Source of the DNA: Pseudomonas arsenicoxydans
GTDB lineage: Bacteria > Pseudomonadota > Gammaproteobacteria > Pseudomonadales > Pseudomonadaceae
DNA length: 64,000 nucleotides
Direction: 5' to 3'
NCBI RefSeq assembly: GCF_900103875.1
Contig: NZ_LT629705.1
Span: 1,192,501-1,256,500, forward strand
Shown: one piece after another, positions 58,448 through 64,000 of the stretch
Numbering within the stretch: the first letter of the stretch is position 1
Layout: every line of letters starts with the position of its first letter
Notes under the pieces: model-generated
What the model was told of the DNA's origin: nothing
Database searches by the model: none
Seen by the model: only the letters and a program-made list of their open reading frames with translations
Translations under genes and position numbers: made by a program

Positions 58448-59656
58448 TTAAACCTGGTTCAGACGTTCGGCGATAAAGGTGATCAGCTGGCGAGCAATCT
58501 TGCTCTTGCTGGTCTGGGCGAAGAGTGTGGCGTGAAGCTCACGGTCGATCACGCTGCAGGCGTTTTCTTCGCTGTTGAAGCCAATGCTCGGGTTGGCGAC
58601 GTCGTTGGCGACGATCAAATCGAGGTTCTTGTCTTTCAACTTACGGGCAGCGTAATCGAGCAGGTGTTCGGTTTCGGCGGCGAAACCGACACTGAACGGA
58701 CGGTCGGGACGCGTGGCGATGGTGGCCAGGATGTCCGGGTTACGCACCATCTGTAGCAACAAGCCGTCGCCGTTCGTAGGGTCTTTCTTGAGTTTTTGTG
58801 GGGCGACGACTTCCGGGCGGTAGTCCGCGACCGCTGCCGAGGCGATGAACAGGTCGCAAGGGATCGCAGCTTCACAGGCAGCGAGCATGTCGCGAGCGCT
58901 GACCACGTCGATGCGGGTGACGCGGTCCGGGGTCGGCAAGTGCACAGGGCCGGTGATCAACGTCACACGGGCGCCAGCTTCCACCGCGGCTTCGGCCAGG
59001 GCAAAGCCCATTTTTCCGGAGCTGTGGTTGGTGATGTAGCGCACCGGGTCAATGTTTTCCTGGGTCGGGCCGGCGGTGATCAGTACGTGTTTGCCGGTCA
59101 ATGCCTGACGCTTGAAGCAGTCCGCCGCGCATTGGGCAAGTTCGACGGCTTCGAGCATGCGACCCAGGCCGACGTCGCCACAGGCCTGGCTGCCGGAGGC
59201 TGGGCCGAAGGCTTTGATGTCGCGGCTCTCGAGGGTTTTCAGGTTGGCCTGGGTCGCCGGGTCGCGCCACATGGCCTGGTTCATCGCCGGGGCAATGGCG
59301 ACCACAGCGTCGGTGGCCAGCACCAGCGTGGTCAGCAAGTCGTCGGCGATGCCTTGGGCAAGGCGGGCGATCAGGTCCGCGGTGGCAGGGGCGATCAGCA
59401 CCATGTCGGCCCATTTGGCCAGCTCGATATGGCCCATCGCGGCTTCAGCTGCCGGGTCCAGCAGGTCGAGGTGGACCGGGTGGCCGGACAGCGCCTGCAT
59501 GGTCAACGGCGTGATGAACTCGCTGCCGCCACGGGTCATGACCACGCGCACTTCAGCGCCCTGGTCGATCAGGCGGCGAACCAGGTCGGCGCTTTTGTAG
59601 GCAGCAATGCCGCCGCCGACGCCCAGAACGATGCGTTTCCGATACAGCCGCTGCAT
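58448..59656 (-). CDS. coaBC: CoaBC phosphopantothenoylcysteine synthetase/decarboxylase
   Basis: 402 residues from [20 protein letters not shown]; an in-frame ATG 69 bases earlier is less likely. The N-terminal decarboxylase (CoaC, about 1-190) has APAMNQAMW and [13 protein letters not shown]; the C-terminal synthetase (CoaB) has [25 protein letters not shown] and the late lysine-rich KLKKD and [14 protein letters not shown]. It performs two steps from phosphopantothenate to 4'-phosphopantetheine in CoA synthesis. Heads the coaBC-dut-algC-argB run and is divergent from radC. Confidence 0.97.
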   Translation of the reverse strand: MQRLYRKRIVLGVGGGIAAYKSADLVRRLIDQGAEVRVVMTRGGSEFITPLTMQALSGHPVHLDLLDPAAEAAMGHIELAKWADMVLIAPATADLIARLAQGIADDLLTTLVLATDAVVAIAPAMNQAMWRDPATQANLKTLESRDIKAFGPASGSQACGDVGLGRMLEAVELAQCAADCFKRQALTGKHVLITAGPTQENIDPVRYITNHSSGKMGFALAEAAVEAGARVTLITGPVHLPTPDRVTRIDVVSARDMLAACEAAIPCDLFIASAAVADYRPEVVAPQKLKKDPTNGDGLLLQMVRNPDILATIATRPDRPFSVGFAAETEHLLDYAARKLKDKNLDLIVANDVANPSIGFNSEENACSVIDRELHATLFAQTSKSKIARQLITFIAERLNQV

Positions 59657-59792
59657 AGGTCTGCCTTTCATTTCGATGGTGGCTGCATGGCGATACCCCC
59701 TCCCCAGGGATGAAATCGCCCGCAAAAAAGATGGGCTACGATATCACAGCGACCGCTATGGAACAGCGGCGCCCACATTCCAGGGAGGTGCT

Positions 59793-60467
59793 ATGAGTAT
59801 TCGTGATTGGCCGGCGGCCGAGCGGCCGCGGGAGAGGTTGCTCGAGTTGGGCTCGGGGAGCCTTTCGGACGCCGAGCTGTTGGCGATTTTTTTACGAACC
59901 GGTGTATCGGGTAAAAGTGCGGTGGATCTGGCGCGACACCTGTTGAATCAGTTTGGCAGCCTGCGTTCATTACTTGAGGCTGATCAAGCAGCGTTCAGCA
60001 GTCAGTTGGGGCTCGGGCCCGCGAAATTTGCGCAGTTGCAAGCCGCCCAGGAAATGGGCCGGCGGCATTTGGCCGAGCGCGCACGGCAAAAGTCGGCGCT
60101 GGAAAATCCACAGGCCGTTCGCGATTACCTGAAATCAATGCTGCGCCACGAGCCCCACGAGGTGTTTGGCTGCCTGTTTCTGGATTCCAGACATCAAGTC
60201 CTGGCCTTTGAGGTGCTGTTTCGCGGCTCCATCGACAACACCAGTGTCTATCCGAGGCAAGTGGTCAAACGCACGCTGGCCCACAACGCTGCCGCGTTGA
60301 TCCTTTGTCACAACCATCCGTCAGGCAATACCAACCCCAGTCAAGCCGACCGAACGCTGACCAAGCGCCTGCAAGAGGCATTGGAGCTGATTGATGTGCG
60401 GGTGCTTGACCATTTCATCATCGGGGACGGGGAGCCGCTGTCGATGGCTGAGTACGGGTGGATGTGA
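59793..60467 (+). CDS. radC: RadC family JAMM-domain protein
   Basis: 224 residues from [17 protein letters not shown] with GGGAGGTG ahead. A helix-hairpin-helix-like N-terminus ([22 protein letters not shown]) precedes a JAMM/MPN+ domain with the zinc motif [14 protein letters not shown] near 175 and an upstream catalytic Glu (FEVLFRGS). Once thought to be a DNA-repair protein; the actual activity is unsettled. Divergent from coaBC. Confidence 0.95.
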   Translation: MSIRDWPAAERPRERLLELGSGSLSDAELLAIFLRTGVSGKSAVDLARHLLNQFGSLRSLLEADQAAFSSQLGLGPAKFAQLQAAQEMGRRHLAERARQKSALENPQAVRDYLKSMLRHEPHEVFGCLFLDSRHQVLAFEVLFRGSIDNTSVYPRQVVKRTLAHNAAALILCHNHPSGNTNPSQADRTLTKRLQEALELIDVRVLDHFIIGDGEPLSMAEYGWM

Positions 60468-60491
60468 GAGAGGTAAAGCGAGGCGATGGAC

Positions 60492-60583
60492 CTGTGGGAG
60501 CGGGCTTGCCCGCGATGAGGTCAGCACATTCAACAAAGATGCTGACTGTGCTGACGCTATCGCGAGCAGGCTCGCTCCCACAG
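60492..60583. repeat. REP pair (REPIN)
   Basis: CTGTGGGAGCGGGCTTGCCCGCGAT (60492-60516) and inverted ATCGCGAGCAGGCTCGCTCCCACAG (60559-60583) lie between convergent radC and the ABC substrate-binding gene. The two arms differ at the central bases, so they pair imperfectly. Confidence 0.88.
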
Positions 60584-60602
60584 GGATTTGTGTTGTGTCG
60601 GA

Positions 60603-62189
60603 TTACTTGAGGTTGACCTTGGAATAATCCTGGCGACCAAACGGGCTCACCGAATAACCCTCGACATCCTTGCGCGTCAGCGCGAAGGCCGTCGGGTGAG
60701 CCAACGGCAGCCACAGCGCCTGCTGCTGGATCTGCGCCTGGGCCTGTTCGTAGAGCTTGGTGCGCACACCTTGCTCGCCGGTGGTCTTGCCAGCGCTGAT
60801 CAGCTTGTCCAGGTCCTGGCTGCAGTAGCGCGCGAAGTTGGTGCCGGACTTGACCGCGGCGCAGGAAAACTGCGGCGTGAGGAAGTTGTCAGGGTCACCG
60901 TTGTCGCCGGCCCAGCCCATGAACAACAGGTCATGCTCCCCAGCCTTGGCGCGGCGAATCAGCTCGCCCCACTCGATCACGCGAATCTCAGCCTGGATGC
61001 CGATTTCCGCAAGGTCGGACTGCAGCAATTGGGCGCCCAGGCTCGGGTTCGGATTCAGCAAGCTGCCCGACGGGCGGGTCCAGATGGTGGTCTGGAAGCC
61101 GTCCTTGAGTCCGGCCTTGGCCATCAATGCCTTGGCTTTCTCGACGTCATGGGGGTAGCCCGGCAAGCCTTTGGCGTAGCTCCAGGTGTTGGGCGGGTAC
61201 GGGCCATTGGCGGGCTCGGCGGTGTCTTCGAAAACGGCTTTGACGTAATTGGCCTTGTCGAAGGCGAGGTTGATGGCCTGGCGCACTTCAGGTTTATCCA
61301 GCGGCGGATGTTGGCTGTTGATGCCGACGAACGCGGTCATGAAGGCATCAGTCTTTTCCACTTTCAACGTCGGCTCTTTCAGCGCGGCCTGTACGTCCAG
61401 AGGCTTGGGTGACAAGGCGATCTGGCATTCATTGCGGCGCAGTTTCTGCAGCCGCACGTTGGCATCCGGTGTAATGGCGAAGATCAGCGGGTCCACCGAA
61501 GGCTTGCCGCGGAAGTAGTCCGGGTTGGCCTTGTAGCGAATCGAAGCGTCTTTCTGGAACCGTGTGAACACGAACGGACCACTGCCGATCGGCTGGCTGT
61601 TAAATTTCTCCGGGGTGCCGGCCTTGAGCAGCTTGTCAGCGTATTCAGCTGAATAGATCGAAGCGAAGCCCATGCTCAAAGTTGCGAGGAAGGTCGAGTC
61701 GGGGTGGTCTAGGGTGAAGCGTATGGTCAGCGGGTCCAGTGCATCGATCTTCTTGATCAACGCCGGCAACTGCATCGACTGGGCGTGCGGGTACCCGCTT
61801 TGAGCCACTTTGTGCCAAGGATGCGCCGGGTCGAGCATGCGGTCGAAACTGAACTTCACGTCTTCGGCGGTCAGCTCACGCGTCGGGCTGAAATATTCAG
61901 TGCGGTGAAATTTCACCTGCGGGTGCAGTTTGAATACGTAGGTCAGGCCATCGGGCGAGACTTCCCAGCTGTCTGCGAGGCTGGCGACCACTTTGCCGCT
62001 GGCGGTATCGAAGTCCACCAGGCGATCCATCAGCACATCGGCCGAGGCATTGGTGGTGGTCAGCGAGTTGTATTGCACCACGTCAAACCCTTCAGGGCTG
62101 GCCTCGGTGCAGACGGTCAGTGCGGCGGCATGGGCCAGCGGGCTCAATAGAAGCGGGGCAAGCAGCAGCGGTAGGGCAGCGAGGCGCAT
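60603..62189 (-). CDS. Periplasmic peptide-binding protein (DppA-like SBP_bac_5)
   Basis: 528 residues with a signal peptide (LLLAPLLLSPLAHA, cleavage near 21). The mature start AALTVCTEASPEGFDVVQYNSLTT, then DRLVDFDTASGKVVASLADSWEVSPDGLTYVFKLHPQVKFH, are the extracytoplasmic dipeptide/oligopeptide solute-binding signature. It has Cys pairs typical of DppA. No permease genes are nearby, so it must share a transporter. The same gene neighbours rpmB in P. aeruginosa (PA5317, from memory). Confidence 0.93.
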   Translation of the reverse strand: MRLAALPLLLAPLLLSPLAHAAALTVCTEASPEGFDVVQYNSLTTTNASADVLMDRLVDFDTASGKVVASLADSWEVSPDGLTYVFKLHPQVKFHRTEYFSPTRELTAEDVKFSFDRMLDPAHPWHKVAQSGYPHAQSMQLPALIKKIDALDPLTIRFTLDHPDSTFLATLSMGFASIYSAEYADKLLKAGTPEKFNSQPIGSGPFVFTRFQKDASIRYKANPDYFRGKPSVDPLIFAITPDANVRLQKLRRNECQIALSPKPLDVQAALKEPTLKVEKTDAFMTAFVGINSQHPPLDKPEVRQAINLAFDKANYVKAVFEDTAEPANGPYPPNTWSYAKGLPGYPHDVEKAKALMAKAGLKDGFQTTIWTRPSGSLLNPNPSLGAQLLQSDLAEIGIQAEIRVIEWGELIRRAKAGEHDLLFMGWAGDNGDPDNFLTPQFSCAAVKSGTNFARYCSQDLDKLISAGKTTGEQGVRTKLYEQAQAQIQQQALWLPLAHPTAFALTRKDVEGYSVSPFGRQDYSKVNLK

Positions 62190-62457
62190 GGTCGGATTCC
62201 TTTACAGATCGAAGGCCCATCTGCAAGTGCAGTCTGGAAAAGGCTTACCCTAGAGGGCTCTTTTGCAAATGACTATCCCCTTTTTCATTTTAAGGGGAGT
62301 ATGTGCGATTGTTTTCGGTGCGCGCGGACCGAGGAAATCCCTGGATTGGCCTGTTGGCCGATTTCTGCGACGAGCGGTCTTTATCGACGATAGCCTTTAT
62401 TCAAGGCGCTTGGAGCCAGAAAAATCGGGTTTTTATAAAGTCTGTGCACACGGAAAG

Positions 62458-62486
62458 TTGTTGCTCTCTAGTCTTTCTGGTATAAA
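62458..62486 (+). promoter_or_regulatory. rpmB-rpmG sigma-70 promoter
   Basis: TTGTTG (62458-62463), a 17-base spacer and TATAAA (62481-62486). This would start a transcript with a leader of ~140 bases before rpmB. Confidence 0.6.
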
Positions 62487-62591
62487 GCAGCGCTCTTTTC
62501 TAGGGGCCCGGTTCCTTCACTTGTAGGTGTAGCCGGTAAGACCTCTAAAGAAACGCGGCGCCTGGCGCCAAATGACTGAGAGATTAAGCGG

Positions 62592-62615
62592 CCAACCCAT
62601 GCCGGGTTGGGCATG
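62592..62615 (+). promoter_or_regulatory. Alternative hairpins in the rpmB leader
   Basis: CCAACCC (62592-62598) pairs perfectly with GGGTTGG (62604-62610); alternatively CATGCC (62598-62603) pairs with GGCATG (62610-62615). The two stems exclude each other and sit 20 bases ahead of the ATG. They could host ribosomal-protein feedback; this is inference. Confidence 0.35.
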
Positions 62616-62635
62616 TGGTTTTAGAGGGCTGAGGC

Positions 62636-62869
62636 ATGTCGAGAGTATGTCAAGTTACCGGTAAGGGTCCGGTGACTGGGAATAACATTTCCCACGCAAA
62701 CAACAAAACCCGTCGTCGTTTCCTGCCGAACCTGCAGCATCACCGCTTCTGGGTTGAAGAAGAGAAACGTTTCGTGCGTCTGCGCGTATCTGCCAAAGGC
62801 ATGCGTATCATCGACAAGCGTGGCATCACTGTCGTGCTGGCCGAAATCCGCGCCGCTGGCAAGATCTAA
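62636..62869 (+). CDS. rpmB: 50S ribosomal protein L28
   Basis: 77 residues; [34 protein letters not shown] is the L28 start, with [16 protein letters not shown] later. Gene pair with rpmG 11 bp downstream is conserved. Confidence 0.99.
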   Translation: MSRVCQVTGKGPVTGNNISHANNKTRRRFLPNLQHHRFWVEEEKRFVRLRVSAKGMRIIDKRGITVVLAEIRAAGKI

Positions 62870-62880
62870 GGGAGCTAATC

Positions 62881-63036
62881 ATGCGTGAATTGATTCGTTT
62901 GATTTCGAGCGCCGGTACTGGTCACTTCTACACTACCGACAAGAACAAGCGCACTACTCCGGACAAAATCGAGATCAAGAAATTTGATCCGGTTGTTCGT
63001 AAGCACGTGATCTACAAAGAAGGCAAAATCAAGTAA
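62881..63036 (+). CDS. rpmG: 50S ribosomal protein L33 (zinc-free form)
   Basis: 51 residues, [20 protein letters not shown] then [20 protein letters not shown]. It contains no Cys, so it is the C-minus form that does not bind zinc. GGGAGC precedes the ATG. Followed by a terminator. Confidence 0.98.
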   Translation: MRELIRLISSAGTGHFYTTDKNKRTTPDKIEIKKFDPVVRKHVIYKEGKIK

Positions 63037-63053
63037 TTGATTTTTCCCTCTTA

Positions 63054-63092
63054 CGAAAAAGGCCCGTATCGCGAGATACGGGCCTTTTTTGT
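63054..63092 (+). terminator. rpmG terminator
   Basis: GAAAAAGGCCCGTATC, loop GCGA, GATACGGGCCTTTTTT; a perfect stem 20 bp after the rpmG stop. Confidence 0.93.
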
Positions 63093-63150
63093 TGCCTGGT
63101 TTTCGTGGTCCCTGTCAGGGCCTCATCGCGGGCCCGAACAGCGCTAGTCC

Positions 63151-63513
63151 TCAGGCCTTCTGTTCAAACGCCACATAGATCTTGCGGCACGTTTCCAGCA
63201 CTTCCCAGGTGCCCCGGAACCCGGCCGGAATTACGAAGCGATCACCCGCGCGCACGGTTTTGCTGTTGCCGTCACTGTCGCGCAGCACTGAGACGCCCTG
63301 AACGATCTCGCAGTATTCGTGCTCGGTGAAATTCACCAGCCACTGGCCAACCGCACCTTCCCAAACTCCCGCGTTCAACTGGCCGCAAGGGCTGTTGTAG
63401 TGGTTGTAAACCACTTGCTCCGGGTCGCCTTTGAGGATTTTCGCCTGGTCCGGTTTATAGCGTTCGGGCTCGGTTTTGGCTTGGCTGAAGTCGACGACAT
63501 CCTGGATATTCAT
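63151..63513 (-). CDS. Cupin-domain protein
   Basis: 120 residues from MNIQDVVDFSQAKTEPERY; the frame is open 15 codons upstream but the ATG at 63513 is better placed. FTEHEYCEIVQGVSVLRD and GDRFVIPAGFRGTWEVLETCRKIYV are the two cupin motifs of the Cupin_3 (ureidoglycine aminohydrolase-like) group. Metal and substrate are unknown. Divergent from kauB, the polyamine aldehyde dehydrogenase, so it may share regulation or pathway. Confidence 0.88.
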   Translation of the reverse strand: MNIQDVVDFSQAKTEPERYKPDQAKILKGDPEQVVYNHYNSPCGQLNAGVWEGAVGQWLVNFTEHEYCEIVQGVSVLRDSDGNSKTVRAGDRFVIPAGFRGTWEVLETCRKIYVAFEQKA

Positions 63514-63750
63514 TGTTCTAATCCCCCGTGATTGCGGCGCTATGGCTGGAAAGCCCAAAGTCTATGTTTATTAAAATGAACATCGCAAGGCCGTTTGACG
63601 GCCTTATGTCAAATATATTGAAACATGAGGGGTGGCTGGTTTAGGGTGGCGGTTGCCTTGGGCCGAAAATGCAGGCTGGCCGGGCAGAATTCCTGAGGAC
63701 GCCCGCGAAGAACGCGGGGCGCTCGTATTCAACAAGAGGAGGATACTCGA

Positions 63751-64000
63751 ATGACCACCCTGACTCGTGCCGATTGGGAACAACGGGCTCGCGATCTGAA
63801 GATCGAAGGCCGTGCCTACATCAATGGCGAATACACCGATGCCGTCTCCGGCGAGACCTTCGAGTGCATCAGCCCGGTCGATGGCCGTCTGCTGGGTAAG
63901 ATTGCCAGCTGTGACGCCGCCGACGCCCAGCGCGCTGTTGAAAACGCCCGCGCCACTTTCAATTCCGGCGTCTGGTCGCGCCTGGCGCCGACCAAACGCA
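63751..64000 (+). CDS. kauB: Aldehyde dehydrogenase, KauB/PuuC-type (3' end beyond window)
   Basis: The first 83 residues only: MTTLTRADWEQRARDLKIEG, then RAYINGEYTDAVSGETFECISPVDGRLLGKIASCD, an ALDH N-terminus closest in my recollection to 4-guanidinobutyraldehyde / gamma-aminobutyraldehyde dehydrogenases. In P. aeruginosa kauB (PA5312) lies at this place relative to rpmB-rpmG; the symbol rests on that synteny. AAGAGGAGG is a strong RBS. Catalytic Cys and Glu lie outside the window. Confidence 0.8.
   Translation, partial: MTTLTRADWEQRARDLKIEGRAYINGEYTDAVSGETFECISPVDGRLLGKIASCDAADAQRAVENARATFNSGVWSRLAPTKR

Larger units (their letters stand above)
62190..62635 (+). other. Leader region of rpmB-rpmG
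   Basis: 446 bp with no gene. It holds the rpmB promoter (62458-62486), about 140 bases of 5' leader, and a pair of alternative hairpins just upstream of the rpmB ATG. Confidence 0.6.

Overview
The window is chromosomal DNA from a fluorescent Pseudomonas, most likely the P. fluorescens group. I base this on gene content and order recalled from Pseudomonas genomes: phoR-phoB / ubiA-ubiC / rubredoxin-rubredoxin reductase-HU on one side, and recG-oxyR, exbB-exbD-tonB, spoT-rpoZ-gmk-yicC / rph, crc / pyrE, argB-algC-dut-coaBC / radC, rpmB-rpmG and kauB on the other. Codon use is GC-rich, and short inverted REP sequences of the GTGGGAGC...GCTCGCGAT type lie between genes. No rRNA, tRNA, CRISPR array or complete insertion sequence was seen.

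Layout. (1) 1-6160: core genes. These are phosphate sensing (phoR cut by the left edge, phoB with a good Pho box), a small secreted YxF-repeat protein, ubiquinone entry (ubiC, ubiA), rubredoxin and its reductase, and an HU protein. (2) 6160-34340: a nearly complete type VI secretion (T6SS) locus read left to right: tssA, B, C, E, PAAR, two AT-rich cargo genes, tssF, G, clpV, a sigma-54 activator, a small lipoprotein, fha, tssJ, K, L, M, a PP2C phosphatase, a Ser/Thr kinase, vgrG, a large peptidoglycan-hydrolase-like effector, and its likely periplasmic immunity protein. The order resembles HSI-II of P. aeruginosa. No hcp (tssD) gene lies in the window, so the tube protein must come from elsewhere. 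Two AT-rich cassettes sit in the GC-rich machine: the DUF6402-like gene plus membrane protein between tssE and tssF, and the effector/immunity pair after vgrG. (3) 34195-36900: a variable stretch with a truncated secreted peptide, a 369-residue exported protein of unknown function, a DUF6124-type gene preceded by a C4-like structured RNA, a possible 47-residue small protein, and an SCP2-like protein.

(4) 36900-64000: core genes again. These are a YbaK-HDOD protein, recG, oxyR, the ExbB-ExbD-TonB operon, an NAD-binding epimerase-like protein, a lipoprotein, ridA, spoT, rpoZ, gmk, yicC, rph, a DUF4870 protein, crc, pyrE, a zinc-ribbon protein, argB, algC, dut, coaBC, radC, a peptide-binding ABC protein, rpmB, rpmG, a cupin, and the start of an aldehyde dehydrogenase (kauB) cut by the right edge. 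gltS and a start-less gene remnant interrupt this block between the DUF4870 gene and crc, where I would expect direct adjacency.

The points of greatest interest are the two T6SS cargo cassettes, a sigma-54-type promoter placed at the junction of the first cassette with tssF, and the minus-strand structured RNA upstream of the DUF6124 gene, whose G-U pairs fix its strand. All family names come from reading motifs and from memory of the families; no database search was run.
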